DNA of 64,000 nt from Verrucomicrobiia bacterium (GCA_036405135.1 DASWYF010000047.1:62001-126000); one strand, 5' to 3'; shown: positions 51,289 to 60,750, counted from the first letter of the stretch. Numbers and translations: made by a program. The notes: generated by a model not told the origin, from the sequence alone.

Positions 51289-53546
51289 ACGATTACTCCT
51301 TTCTGGGGATAGAACGTTTCATTGCGCAAAGCTTTGCGTTGTAGCAACGAGCAAGGCGTAAAATAAGGATCACCCATGTCCGCCTCGTGCTGCATCTCCT
51401 TCACCACGCGTGCGAGGCCGAGCGAATCCGCATAGCGCAAGGGCCCGCCCCGGAATGGTGCGAAGCCCGTGCCCATGACCATCGCGAAGTCCACATCCTC
51501 CGGCGCAGTCACAACCTCTTCTTCCAAGCACCGTGCTGCTTCATTGACCATCAGCAACACCATGCGCCGTTGCAGATCAGCACGGGACAGTTTATCCGCC
51601 CAGCTTGGTTGCTGATACATCCTTACCGCCTCGTTCGGCAGCGGTTTCTTCTGCTCATGCCGGTAGAAGCCTTGACCGCTCTTCTTCCCCAACAAGCCCG
51701 CACCTAACATGCTTTTCAGCACCGCAGGTGTGTTCATCCGGTCATTGAAATGCAGCGTCAGCGTCTCGGCTACATGATGTGCGACGTCCAGTCCCACTTC
51801 ATCTACCAGCCGCAATGGCCCCATCGGCATCCCGAACTCCAACATCGCCGCATCAATATCTTCAATTCGCGCCCCTGCAGTGAACAACGTGGCTGCTTCC
51901 ATCAGATATGGCATCAAAATGCGGTTCACGAGGAAGCCCGGACTGTCGCTTACCACCACAGGCAGCTTGCCGATCTGCTGTACAAATCGCACCGCCCGTT
52001 CCAGCACCATCGGGTCTGTGTGATGACCGACCACCACTTCCACCAGCTGCATGCGATGCACGGGATTGAAGAAATGGATGCCTACCACACGATCCGGTGA
52101 AGGTGTGGAGTCGGCGATCTCCGAGACGGAAAGTGCCGACGTGTTCGTCGCCAGAATCGTTTCCGGCCCTGTTTGCGCCGCGAGCTTGCGGAACAATTCC
52201 TTTTTCAGATCCATCTTCTCCACTGCTGCTTCGATGACGATGTCCATGTTCCGCAAGGAGACATCACCTGTGCCGGGATAGATGCGGTCATAGCCTGCAC
52301 GCGCTTCGGTGCGCGTGAGAATGTGCCGCTTCACAGCCTCATCATAATTTTTATGGATCGCCGTCATGCCCCTCGCCACCGCATCCGGATTGATATCACG
52401 CATCAACACCGGCAGCTTGCGAGAACTGAGCCAGTGCGCGATGCCTGCCCCCATCACACCCGCACCAATGACCGCAGGTCGCTTGATCAGCGGCAGATTA
52501 TCGAAAGACTTCGCAACTTTCCTCCCCGCCACCGGCCGCAGGCTGAAGCCCGTTTCCGCTTGGATTTTCTTCGCCCGCTCTTGCAGGAAGAAAAGCCGCA
52601 TCAAGTTCCGCGAAGCTTCTGTACCTGCCAGCGCGAGAATCGCATCACGTTCACGCTTCAATGACTCTTCCTCTTTCGCACCTACACCAAGACAGGTCAC
52701 TTCCAACGCCTTGAGCGCTGCCGGATAGTGGCCATACGTCTCCTTCATCACCTTCGTGCGCACATAAGGCAAGGTTAACCGCGCCACGGGCGAATTATTT
52801 GTAAGCAATACGTTCAGCTTGCGAGAAGCCGGACGTTTACCCTTCCGTAACCATTGCCGCGCCAGATCGAGCAACCGTTCCTTTGGTGCCGTGGCATCCA
52901 CCAGCCCGACCTTCTGTGCCTTACGAGCCGGAAGCATTTTCCCTTTCAGGATGAGATCCAACGCCGTAGGTAAACCGACAAGTTTCGGCAAGCGCGTGCA
53001 GCCACCCCATGCCGGTAGTATCCCAAGCTGTGTTTCGGGAAAGCCCAGCTTCGTCACCTTGTCCGGTGAGGCGATGCGGTAATCGCAAGCCAGTGCCAGC
53101 TCCATGCCACCACCGACACAGGCACCGTGGATAGCTGCCACGGTCGGCACTTTCAGTGCGGCCAGATGAGTGAAGACGCGCTGCCCGAGTTCGATGAACT
53201 CCGCCAGACCGGGTGACGGCTCGGCTGACGATTCCAGCGAAGCGGACAGCGCGTGTAAATCTGCGCCCGCGATAAAAATAGATTCCTTGGCACTGCGCAG
53301 CACGAGCCCCTTCACACGAGCATCACTTCCGATGATGCCGATGTGCTCATCCAATTCTCTCAGCACCGATTCATTGAAGACATTGGCGGAGGTGCCCGGA
53401 CAATCGAACGTGAGCACGCACGTGCCATCCGCCAGCACTTCATGTTGCACCGCACCGCCTGCCGGTGATGTCACTTCAATGGGCGTAATGTCACCTTTCC
53501 CTGCCTGGGTGACCAACCGCTCCGTGATGGGTTTCGTGATCTTCAT
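51285..53546 (-). CDS. FadB/FadJ-type enoyl-CoA hydratase/3-hydroxyacyl-CoA dehydrogenase
   Basis: 753 residues from the ATG at 53546, which overlaps the thiolase stop and has aaaggagc just ahead; six more codons are open upstream (to 53564) but lie in the thiolase gene. The crotonase half has FIAGADLHALSAS, GACVGGGMELALACDYRIAS and FPETQLGILPAWGGCTRLP, holding both catalytic glutamates. The dehydrogenase half has VIGAGVMGAGIAHWLSSR (NAD), GIHFFNPVHRMQLVEVV (catalytic His) and PGFLVNRIL. It catalyses steps 2 and 3 of beta-oxidation and would pair with the thiolase coded upstream. Confidence 0.95.
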   Translation of the reverse strand: MKITKPITERLVTQAGKGDITPIEVTSPAGGAVQHEVLADGTCVLTFDCPGTSANVFNESVLRELDEHIGIIGSDARVKGLVLRSAKESIFIAGADLHALSASLESSAEPSPGLAEFIELGQRVFTHLAALKVPTVAAIHGACVGGGMELALACDYRIASPDKVTKLGFPETQLGILPAWGGCTRLPKLVGLPTALDLILKGKMLPARKAQKVGLVDATAPKERLLDLARQWLRKGKRPASRKLNVLLTNNSPVARLTLPYVRTKVMKETYGHYPAALKALEVTCLGVGAKEEESLKRERDAILALAGTEASRNLMRLFFLQERAKKIQAETGFSLRPVAGRKVAKSFDNLPLIKRPAVIGAGVMGAGIAHWLSSRKLPVLMRDINPDAVARGMTAIHKNYDEAVKRHILTRTEARAGYDRIYPGTGDVSLRNMDIVIEAAVEKMDLKKELFRKLAAQTGPETILATNTSALSVSEIADSTPSPDRVVGIHFFNPVHRMQLVEVVVGHHTDPMVLERAVRFVQQIGKLPVVVSDSPGFLVNRILMPYLMEAATLFTAGARIEDIDAAMLEFGMPMGPLRLVDEVGLDVAHHVAETLTLHFNDRMNTPAVLKSMLGAGLLGKKSGQGFYRHEQKKPLPNEAVRMYQQPSWADKLSRADLQRRMVLLMVNEAARCLEEEVVTAPEDVDFAMVMGTGFAPFRGGPLRYADSLGLARVVKEMQHEADMGDPYFTPCSLLQRKALRNETFYPQKGVIV

Positions 53547-54826
53547 ATGCTCCTTTCCAGCCAAAGTGCGCCACCTTGGCCGCCGCCCACACAGAGCGAA
53601 ACCAAAGCCCGCTTCTCCCGGCGTCGTTCGAGTTCCTTCAATGCCGTCAAAATCAACCGCGCCCCAGTAGCTCCCACCGGATGCCCCAGGGCGATCGAAC
53701 CACCATTCACATTCAACCTGTCGACTGGCACCTCGCCCAACGGCAACCGACGACCCAATACTTTGCGTGAAAACTTCTCCGAAGCCGCTGCGCGCAATAC
53801 CGCGAGCACTTGCGCGGCGAACGCTTCATTGATCTCCACCAGATCGGCATCGCCCAATTCCAAACCCGTGATCTCTTCCAACCGATCCATCGCGAAGAGC
53901 GGCCCCAAGCCCATGCGTTCCGGATTGCAGCCGCTGTAGGCATAGCCTTTCAGATAACCGAGCGGCTTGTAGTTCAGCTCCTCCGCCATCTCCTCGCTCA
54001 TCACCAGCAAGGCCACCGCACCATCCGTGACTTGGGAGGAATTACCCGCTGTGACTGTGCCCGTGCCGCGCTCAAAGATCGGCCGCAACTTTGCGAGCAC
54101 TTCCGGCGTTTGATCGTTGCGCGGCCCGTTGTCCTTCACCACCGGTTCTTTGCCCGGCAGATAGGTCGGCGTGATTTCTTCGGCGAGACGGGTAGTCGCA
54201 TCCAATGCCTTACGATGCGATTCCATCGCGAAGGCATCTTGCTCTTCGCGTGTGATACCTAGTTCCCGCGCCAGCACTTCCGCCGTTTGCCCCATGTTCA
54301 ATCCACAAGTCGGATCAGTCAGCCCCAGTAACAATCCCACACGCGGACTGAAATCTTTGGGGCGAAAACCGGCTATGGCTTGCAACTTCTGCGGCAACGT
54401 CTTCGCCTTGTTCAACTTCGTGAACTTCTCCGCTGCACTATGCGGATACATCAGCGGCACTTGGGACATGCTCTCCGCGCCACCCACAATGAATACCTCG
54501 CCGCGACCAGCCATCATGTGTTCATACGCCTGTGTCACCGCTTCCATGCCAGAGGCACAGTTGCGATGCACCGTCAGTGCCGGAACGCTTTCGGGAATTC
54601 CAGCGCGCAAGGCGATGACCCGCGCCACATTCGCCGCATCCGCCGGTTGCGCAACACAACCGAAGATCACTTCATCCACCAGCACCGGATCCAAGCCCGT
54701 GCGTGTGAGCAAGGCGTTCACTGCCACGCGCCCCAATTCATCCGCACCCAATTCCGCGAAGTCTGTTCCCGCCTTGATGAAAGGTGTGCGGACACCATCC
54801 ACGATCACAAGTGATTGTGTTTTCAC
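53543..54826 (-). CDS. Acetyl-CoA acyltransferase (thiolase)
   Basis: 427 residues. The acylated cysteine lies in TVHRNCASGMEAV, the histidine/aspartate segment is VEINEAFAAQ, the GGSIALGHPVGATGARL loop holds another catalytic His, and LCVGGGQGGALW contains the second cysteine. All catalytic positions are intact. It splits 3-ketoacyl-CoA in the last step of beta-oxidation. Slightly longer than 390-residue biosynthetic thiolases, as in FadI-type degradative ones (an AEKFTKLNKAKTLPQKLQAI insertion). It overlaps its neighbours at both ends by ATGA junctions. Confidence 0.95.
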   Translation of the reverse strand: MKTQSLVIVDGVRTPFIKAGTDFAELGADELGRVAVNALLTRTGLDPVLVDEVIFGCVAQPADAANVARVIALRAGIPESVPALTVHRNCASGMEAVTQAYEHMMAGRGEVFIVGGAESMSQVPLMYPHSAAEKFTKLNKAKTLPQKLQAIAGFRPKDFSPRVGLLLGLTDPTCGLNMGQTAEVLARELGITREEQDAFAMESHRKALDATTRLAEEITPTYLPGKEPVVKDNGPRNDQTPEVLAKLRPIFERGTGTVTAGNSSQVTDGAVALLVMSEEMAEELNYKPLGYLKGYAYSGCNPERMGLGPLFAMDRLEEITGLELGDADLVEINEAFAAQVLAVLRAAASEKFSRKVLGRRLPLGEVPVDRLNVNGGSIALGHPVGATGARLILTALKELERRREKRALVSLCVGGGQGGALWLERSI

Positions 54827-56367
54827 GATGCCACCTCCATCTCAGAGTGTTTCCCATTTGAAGATACGCTGTTGGCTTTCGTCCCGTTCCCTTTCGGGCG
54901 ATGATCCACAACTTTTTGCTCCTTGAGCTGTGTGCCGACACCTTGCAGCTCACGCATCGTCGCTGCGTCATGGAACTCGACGCGATTGGGACGAAACTCT
55001 GTGTGAGCGGCGAAACGATGATTGAGACTGCGCGTCACTTGATCTTGCGTGGCATCGCTCAAGGCGTTCACGTGCAGGATCACTTCATCTAGGTCCAGCG
55101 GATCATCGTGTTGCTTGCGCAGTTCGAGCTGCCAGGCACCGATGCCAGGCGCGTCATCCAGCACGTGCTCCAGTTCGTTGAAGTCGATGAGCGTGCCTTT
55201 CAGTTTGTCCAAATGCATCTCACGGATCTCCGATGTGCGGGAGATGCGACCGACGAGCCGCGGCACTTTCCGTTCGCAATACGGACACTCCTCATACGTC
55301 AGCCCGCCATCGATGCAATCGCCCGTGCGATACCGCAGCACCACGCTGCCGCGCGAATCCAAGGGCGTGTAAACGATTTCGCCCGGATGCCCATCCGGCA
55401 CCACTTCACCGCTCACCGGATCGATGATCTCGATGATTCCCGTGTCTGGATACAGATGAAAACCCGTAGGCGTTTCATCCACTGAGCAAGGGCACTCTGC
55501 CCACGCACACTTGGCTTCCGTGAAACCGTAGGTGCTAATGACATCGATATCCTTCGCCCCCATCTCTTCCGCGAAGTGCGCGAGCTTACGGCGCATTCCA
55601 TCTGGCACTTTCTCGCCGCCTAAGACGATGCGTTTCAAGTTCGGGCAAGTCACACCCTCCTGCACCGCCTCTTGAAGGACGTGATAGATAAAGGTCGGCA
55701 TGCCGATGAGCACATCCGGCTGGATCTTCCGCAGCATTCGCAGATTACCCTCCGTGCCCATCACCTTGCCACCGCCCGTGCTGAGCATGAATACGCCGAA
55801 CTCCGTGGCTCCGTAATGCGTCTGCCAGAAGGCCAGATGCGGCGCATACGGAAAGAAGTTCAACAGGCGATAATCACTGTGCGCTTCACATACCTTGAAG
55901 AGCCGCAGTCCCGTGCTGCGGAGTAAATCCATATCATGCCCGCTGTAAACAAACGGCACTGGATCGGCGGAACGACCCGTCGTGCTAGTCATGAATGTCG
56001 GGCGGAATTCATGTTGCAGTTCACGCTTTACCGCATCGCTACCGTGCATCAACGCACGGAAGATGGTGCTGGGACGTTTCGATAATTCCTTCGGATTAGG
56101 TGCGAGGATGAAATCGCGGGACTTAGTCGGCGCTTCCGGCGTGGCGAGCAGGTCCACCTTGCTGGTAAAAGGCAACAGCCGCAAATCATCCACCGTTTGG
56201 ATATCATCCGCGCTTAAGCCGCGTTCGTGAAAGAGCTCGCGATAATGTTTGGAGAAAGGCAGCACGTTGTCCTTCAGCCACGAGTGCAATTGCTCGCCTT
56301 GCAGGCGGCGGATTGTATCCTTAGGCAGCGACTGCCATCCGGTTTTGAGCTGGGTCAGCGCATTCAT
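54823..56367 (-). CDS. PaaK-like acyl-CoA ligase (AMP-forming)
   Basis: 514 residues of the ANL superfamily, phenylacetate-CoA-ligase-like branch. TSTTGRSADPVPF stands at the phosphate-binding loop, ISTYGFTEAKCAWAECPC at the acyl-adenylate motif (YGxTE) with clustered cysteines, VLRYRTGDCIDGG is the hinge Asp region, and ECPYCERKVPRLVGRISRTSEI is the end of the core, with more Cys. A Gly/Ser/Asn-rich tail ends it. In place of a FadD-type ligase it would activate the fatty or aromatic acid released upstream. It has a good ribosome-binding site (aggaaagga) and its first 47 bases overlap the end of the patatin gene. Confidence 0.85.
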   Translation of the reverse strand: MNALTQLKTGWQSLPKDTIRRLQGEQLHSWLKDNVLPFSKHYRELFHERGLSADDIQTVDDLRLLPFTSKVDLLATPEAPTKSRDFILAPNPKELSKRPSTIFRALMHGSDAVKRELQHEFRPTFMTSTTGRSADPVPFVYSGHDMDLLRSTGLRLFKVCEAHSDYRLLNFFPYAPHLAFWQTHYGATEFGVFMLSTGGGKVMGTEGNLRMLRKIQPDVLIGMPTFIYHVLQEAVQEGVTCPNLKRIVLGGEKVPDGMRRKLAHFAEEMGAKDIDVISTYGFTEAKCAWAECPCSVDETPTGFHLYPDTGIIEIIDPVSGEVVPDGHPGEIVYTPLDSRGSVVLRYRTGDCIDGGLTYEECPYCERKVPRLVGRISRTSEIREMHLDKLKGTLIDFNELEHVLDDAPGIGAWQLELRKQHDDPLDLDEVILHVNALSDATQDQVTRSLNHRFAAHTEFRPNRVEFHDAATMRELQGVGTQLKEQKVVDHRPKGNGTKANSVSSNGKHSEMEVAS

Positions 56368-58033
56368 GGGGTTCCTTTCCTAGTTTGCGAAGCTCGTCGA
56401 GCTGCTCCTGAGCGGCCTGGCGACCAAGCGCGATGTACTTGCCGGGATTGCTGAACTCGTGCCACTTGCCGTCGCACGAGAGCGGACGTAACACCACGTC
56501 CGCATTACGGCAGGCTTCCTCGGCCACGCGTATCTGCGCGCCGTGAACGCTGCGCATGAGGTTGTCGAGGATGTTGCCGTTCGCAAAAAAATTGAAATGC
56601 TGGTTGATGAGCTGCATCAGCGAGAAGCGTTTCGGCTCCGCTGCCGACTTCTCGCGCTCCAGATCACGCACACAACGCAAGTAAGCGGGCGTGGGAATCG
56701 TGTTCACTGCGATGATCCGTTCCACGCCCATCTCCCGCAGCACATCGACAGGTAATGGATCAGAGATGCCACCATCCACGAACATCTCCTGGCCAATCTC
56801 AACCGGCACGCAAACACCGGGAATGGCACTGCTCGCATGAACTGCGCTGGAGACTTGCCCACTGGCGAAGACTGCCCGTTCCAACGTGTCATAGTTTGTC
56901 GCGACGATACGCAAAGGCCGCACCATGTCCGAGAAGTGCGACTGACCGATGGTGCGCTCCAACCGTTGCTTGACCGCACCGCCAAAGATAAAGCCCCGCC
57001 GCGGTGGCATGGAGGGATCCAACAACTTAAAGAATCCCCAGCGCCCCTTTACTTCATCCGCCAAGTCTTCCAACAGATGCCCGTCATGCCCATGCGCCCA
57101 GAGGGATGCGATGTAAGCGCCCATGCTGCAACCGGCCACCACATCCACCTCGATACCGGCTTCTTCCAAAACTTGGATGACTCCGATATGCGACAGCCCT
57201 TTCGCTCCACCGGAAGAAAGTGCAAGGCCAATGCGTGTCCCGGCGATTTCCCGAGCTATGCCACGAAGCTGTATCTCGCGTGCTTTCCCACAATCCCGCA
57301 GCACTTGCAGACTGCCGACGCCTTCACTCGTCATGCGACCGTAGAGCGCAGGCGGATCGATCTCTTCTGTGCGATAAAACAATTCGGTGAAACCATGAGC
57401 ACTCTCGCCTTCTTCCAGGTAAAGGAGCGGTTTGAGATGCGGTTTGCGCCCCGTATTCAACTTCTCCATCTCCGCGGTGATGAGATGATAGTTGTAAACC
57501 TGGTTCGGCGATTGACGCAGAATGACAAATGCCTTGTCCACCAAGCCTAACACCCGGCAAAGCACATCTGCTTTCAACTCGGCCGCCGCCAACACGATCA
57601 CATGCGCATAATGTTCTCGCGCATGACGGAGCAGTTCATCGAGCGCCTTTATTTCACCCGCTTCATCACCCAGTTTTGCGCTTAACCAATCGGTATCGCC
57701 ATGAGTTTGATCGATGGCCGGTGTGAGAATAAATTCACCATTCAGGTGCGGCGGGGATTTCAGCCAGTCTGTCAGAGCAAAAGCTGCATCGTGATTGACC
57801 AGGGAAACAATCAAAGGCCGACGGTTTGTCTCTTTTCCAAGCAAGGTGCCTATCTTGGTGATGGTATCGATGGCAGGAAGATTTGCGGTCAATGGTGCGA
57901 ACACCACTACTGGCGAAGGTCCGATGGGCGGAGGGGACGGAAGGAGGAGATGCCCAAGGCGTAAGGAGAGGGGCCTGGCCTCTCTCGACGCAATGAAGCT
58001 ATGTGCTGTTTTGAGCATTTCCGTCACCGCCAT
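56321..58033 (-). CDS. Patatin-like phospholipase (NTE/RssA type) with N-terminal domain
   Basis: 570 residues. The C-terminal half (~262-530) is a patatin domain: IGLALSSGGAKGLSHIGVIQ (oxyanion loop, ~270), VVAGCSMGAYIASLW (GxSxG nucleophile S~303) and MFVDGGISDPLPV (DGG, Asp of the dyad, ~420). All are intact, so it should deacylate phospholipids or related esters. The N-terminal ~250 residues (VVVFAPLTANLPAIDTITKIGTLLG; YAHVIVLAAAELKADVLCRVLG) form an alpha/beta domain resembling the degenerate P-loop part of larger NTE-family proteins. First gene of the lipid operon, with the fatty-acid ligase and beta-oxidation genes behind it. Confidence 0.9.
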   Translation of the reverse strand: MAVTEMLKTAHSFIASREARPLSLRLGHLLLPSPPPIGPSPVVVFAPLTANLPAIDTITKIGTLLGKETNRRPLIVSLVNHDAAFALTDWLKSPPHLNGEFILTPAIDQTHGDTDWLSAKLGDEAGEIKALDELLRHAREHYAHVIVLAAAELKADVLCRVLGLVDKAFVILRQSPNQVYNYHLITAEMEKLNTGRKPHLKPLLYLEEGESAHGFTELFYRTEEIDPPALYGRMTSEGVGSLQVLRDCGKAREIQLRGIAREIAGTRIGLALSSGGAKGLSHIGVIQVLEEAGIEVDVVAGCSMGAYIASLWAHGHDGHLLEDLADEVKGRWGFFKLLDPSMPPRRGFIFGGAVKQRLERTIGQSHFSDMVRPLRIVATNYDTLERAVFASGQVSSAVHASSAIPGVCVPVEIGQEMFVDGGISDPLPVDVLREMGVERIIAVNTIPTPAYLRCVRDLEREKSAAEPKRFSLMQLINQHFNFFANGNILDNLMRSVHGAQIRVAEEACRNADVVLRPLSCDGKWHEFSNPGKYIALGRQAAQEQLDELRKLGKEPHECADPAQNRMAVAA

Positions 58034-58310
58034 TGACGGTGAACGGAAAGGACGTTTTAGCGCGGACTCAGACGCTAGACTTTGGGCGTCCCCGGCTCAC
58101 CATCGCCGGCTCTGTTAAGGGTTATCAGTGTAACTCTTGAGTCCATTTGTTGTGCTTAATTATCTGACGTTAACGTAAGCCTCCTTGTTCAAAGGTCAAC
58201 CGGGACCATGCATTTTTCGGCCATTTTATGGCAAAAATAAATCGCCTCCTGCCGATGACAGACAGGAGGCGATGTGCGAGGTTTATCGGTTAGAGGACTC
58301 CAATCCTCTA
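58034..58310. other. 277-bp gap between convergent/upstream units
   Basis: It holds the leader of the lipid operon, with a 10-bp palindrome acgttaacgt (about 58168-58177) as a possible operator, and the terminator of the SGNH gene (58232-58273). No frame that I can support. No clear -35/-10 pair was found. Confidence 0.5.
58232..58273 (-). terminator. Intrinsic terminator after the SGNH hydrolase gene
   Basis: An 11-bp perfect stem (atcgcctcctg 58241-58251 / caggaggcgat 58263-58273). Read on the minus strand it is followed by ttatttttgcc, a T-rich tract. It lies ~40 bp past the stop codon. Confidence 0.8.
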
Positions 58311-59630
58311 TTATTCGGCGACGATCTTCACAGTGTGCGTGACGGGCACAAAGGACTTCTTGATGGCTTCCGCGAGCGGCGTGCGTTGCGCTTCTGTCTT
58401 CGTTACCACAGCTTCCATATCGGCCTTGGCTTCAGGACTGCGGAAATCTTTCTTGATCTGCTGAGTCTCGAAAGTTTGCTTCGCCAGCACGGCATCATCC
58501 ACTTTCTTGAATGCGTCACTGAACGGATTAGTGACGAAGTCTGCGGCGAGGTTCACGCCTTTGGTGAGTTCTTCCTTCGTGTAGGTGTGCGTCTCGGTGC
58601 CCCAAGTGACTTTGTAATTCTTTTTCGTAGCACCTTTCACGACGAGCATCAGGCGGTTCAGGTCTTGATTGAACGGCACCACGCTCATGCCACCACGGAT
58701 GCTGCTGTCCAGATTCTCCGGCCCGCTTGCGCAGAAGGGATAGCGGCTGCTCTTGAAGGTGAACTCTTCGCCCGTACCGGCTAATGCTTCGTGGCCCATG
58801 GAGGCAGTCCCTTTCTTTTTCTTCAAATCCACAGTGAGTGTGCCGATATCGCCATCAAGGCCCATGGATTTGAGGAATGCATACGCCATCACCACCTGCC
58901 CGGCCCAACCCGGATGCACGCCGTCTTTGCCTGAGACCATGAAATCCGGTCCAAATTTCTTCTGCGCGAAATAGCCGCCCGTATACATCGGCCAGAAGAT
59001 GTCCGCAAACCCCACGCCTTCCTGCTTCGCCATCTCGATGCCGCTGTTGCGAAGGTTGAGGAGGTTCAAATTCAAATCCTCCACCGTGCCGCTCGCACTC
59101 TTAACCCAATGAGGCATCTTACCCACGGTCCCCGGTGAACCATGGATCATGCGCACGTTGTTCGCCTTGAACGAACGAATGATGGCGAGGGAGTTCGCGC
59201 GATAGTCCGCACCGATCTCATCCGTGTAAGGCACATAACGATGATCGTTCATACCGTAACAGGTCGTAGCAAAAGTAGGTCCGAAGCGCAGGCAGTCATT
59301 CGTGAGGCGTTTGATGAAGCCGGAGGCGCGTTCACCGCTCCAGCCGTATTGGCGCACCGTGATGCCGAGGTCCGGCGTGCAGACGGTAAGATACGTCTCC
59401 ATGATGCGCGAATACATCTTTTGCTCCGTGATGGAGTCGCCGATGATCGCGAGCTTGTCGCCCTGCTTCAGTTGCAACTTGGCGGGAGCTTCAGGCGCTT
59501 GGAGGGGCTTGAATTTCTCGAATTCAGGTGCGGATGGCTTGACCTCGTAGGTCTGGGCAAAGCTTAAAGAAGCAAAGGAAAGCGCAAGGGCGCAGACCAG
59601 CTGGCGAGCGGAAAGAAAGCGTGTGTTCAC
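58311..59630 (-). CDS. Secreted SGNH/GDSL-family hydrolase
   Basis: 439 residues from a GTG at 59630, giving a signal peptide (ARQLVCALALSFASLSFAQ). A TTG at 59681 would put 17 polar residues in front and is unlikely. SGNH blocks: LAIIGDSITEQ (Ser nucleophile), YGWSGERASGF (Gly), TTCYGMNDHRY (Asn) and GKDGVHPGWAGQVVMAY (Asp-x-x-His). A ~190-residue C-terminal part (EFTFKSSRYPF...VTHTVKIV) is an extra beta-rich/helical domain, as in polysaccharide deacetylases/esterases of verrucomicrobia. It likely removes acyl groups from glycans in the periplasm. Start confidence is moderate. Confidence 0.85.
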   Translation of the reverse strand: MNTRFLSARQLVCALALSFASLSFAQTYEVKPSAPEFEKFKPLQAPEAPAKLQLKQGDKLAIIGDSITEQKMYSRIMETYLTVCTPDLGITVRQYGWSGERASGFIKRLTNDCLRFGPTFATTCYGMNDHRYVPYTDEIGADYRANSLAIIRSFKANNVRMIHGSPGTVGKMPHWVKSASGTVEDLNLNLLNLRNSGIEMAKQEGVGFADIFWPMYTGGYFAQKKFGPDFMVSGKDGVHPGWAGQVVMAYAFLKSMGLDGDIGTLTVDLKKKKGTASMGHEALAGTGEEFTFKSSRYPFCASGPENLDSSIRGGMSVVPFNQDLNRLMLVVKGATKKNYKVTWGTETHTYTKEELTKGVNLAADFVTNPFSDAFKKVDDAVLAKQTFETQQIKKDFRSPEAKADMEAVVTKTEAQRTPLAEAIKKSFVPVTHTVKIVAE

Positions 59631-59684
59631 CCGGCCATCATCGGCAAGTGGCCTCAAGAGAGTCAAGCCAGCCTTGCACAAGGA

Positions 59685-60377
59685 TTAGCGTACGGCTGAT
59701 GTGTTCGGAGATTCTTTCCGATACAGAATGTAAGAGTAAACCGAAGTGATCGATGCCATCCCCAGCACAATGGGCAAAACCACGTAAAAAGCATACTTCT
59801 CAAAAGGCACGACCAATAGCATCACCAACATGATAAACCCTGACGCGACCATCACGGGCCCACCCAAGCGATGAGTCTTGGCCCACACTTCAGGAGAAGC
59901 GAGCGTCCAAGGTGTGCGAATGCCCACAAAGCGGTTGGGTTTCAGCTTCGTCATAAAGTTTCCCAGCACGATGAACAGCATCCCCAGACCGATGTAAATG
60001 TAATGGGCGAAAGCAGTGCCATTGCGAAACCAGCCAAACGCCACCGCCAGGATCAGCAACGAGAAGCAGGAGAAGAAGCTCGTCAATGCCAGCCGGATAG
60101 TGCGGATGGTTTGACGCGAACTAGCTTGGGCTTCCGTGCTTTGCTGCTTTAGTTTTGGGTCGATGAAGGGCACGACTGCCATGAGCAAGGCAACGGCGGC
60201 ATTGGTGATCGGCAGCAACAATATGCCGAATGTCTTGCCGGAGTAGGCGTCTATCTGGCCGGCCGCATTCCAGTGAGAGGGCACTTTCTCTGGCAGCTTA
60301 TCCCACAGCAGGGCGGCGGCGCAAAATGGCACGGCGAGGATGAACAGTTGCAGCCACTCTTTTTTTAGCAAATTCAT
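59685..60377 (-). CDS. SdpI-family membrane protein
   Basis: 230 residues with about six spans. The first part (LLWDKLPEKVPSHWNAAGQIDAYSGKTFGILLLPI) is the DUF1648 motif, and the C-terminal half (NFMTKLKPNRFVGIRTPWTLASPEVWAKTHRLGG) is the SdpI motif. In Bacillus, SdpI both confers immunity to the SdpC toxin and traps the SdpR repressor at the membrane. It is coded with an SdpR-like ArsR regulator whose gene overlaps its start by 80 bp; no toxin gene is nearby, so a sensor role is possible. Confidence 0.9.
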   Translation of the reverse strand: MNLLKKEWLQLFILAVPFCAAALLWDKLPEKVPSHWNAAGQIDAYSGKTFGILLLPITNAAVALLMAVVPFIDPKLKQQSTEAQASSRQTIRTIRLALTSFFSCFSLLILAVAFGWFRNGTAFAHYIYIGLGMLFIVLGNFMTKLKPNRFVGIRTPWTLASPEVWAKTHRLGGPVMVASGFIMLVMLLVVPFEKYAFYVVLPIVLGMASITSVYSYILYRKESPNTSAVR

Positions 60378-60651
60378 GAGGCGTCTCCTTCTTTGCAGGT
60401 TTGGACAGGTCCATCAACCAGGCCAGGCACTCATCCAACACCGTCGTGTTCAACGAATAGGTGATGAACTGCCCTTGCCGCTCCGCGAGAATCAGGTCCG
60501 CCTGCTTCAGCAGATCGAGATGGTGCGAGATGCTGGGCTTGCTGATCTGGAACTGGTCGGCAATGTCACCCGCCGTCATGGGCTTGCGCCGCAAGAGTTC
60601 GAGGATCTTGCGGCGGGTCGGGTCGTTCAACGCCTTGAAAAGGCTGTCCAT
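60298..60651 (-). CDS. SdpR-like ArsR-family autorepressor
   Basis: 117 residues from the ATG at 60651 (MDSLFKALNDPTRRKILELL); 15 more open codons lie upstream but cover the operator. The winged helix has MTAGDIADQFQISKPSISHHLDLLKQADLI and a wing RQGQFITYSL. No metal-binding cysteines. The last ~27 residues, Arg/Ala-rich, overlap the sdpI start. A perfect 9-bp inverted repeat is directly in front of the ATG, so it probably represses its own operon until SdpI sequesters it. Confidence 0.9.
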   Translation of the reverse strand: MDSLFKALNDPTRRKILELLRRKPMTAGDIADQFQISKPSISHHLDLLKQADLILAERQGQFITYSLNTTVLDECLAWLMDLSKPAKKETPHEFAKKRVAATVHPRRAILRRRPAVG

Positions 60652-60660
60652 AGCGATTCG

Positions 60661-60684
60661 ATATTTAGACAAATATCTAAATAT
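60661..60684 (-). promoter_or_regulatory. Probable SdpR operator
   Basis: A perfect inverted repeat atatttaga-caaata-tctaaatat, 24 bp, nine bases ahead of the sdpR ATG (60651). Its position and symmetry fit a dimeric ArsR-family repressor acting on the sdpR-sdpI promoter. Confidence 0.75.
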
Positions 60685-60750
60685 TAATGGATGCACAACA
60701 GTTTATTATTGTGAGGCGCGGCGGAGTAGGGACGGCTTTGCCGTCTTTGA

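Noticed and set aside
59631-59681. TTG start for the SGNH hydrolase
   Set aside because: It would place 17 polar residues ahead of a good signal peptide; the GTG at 59630 is better.
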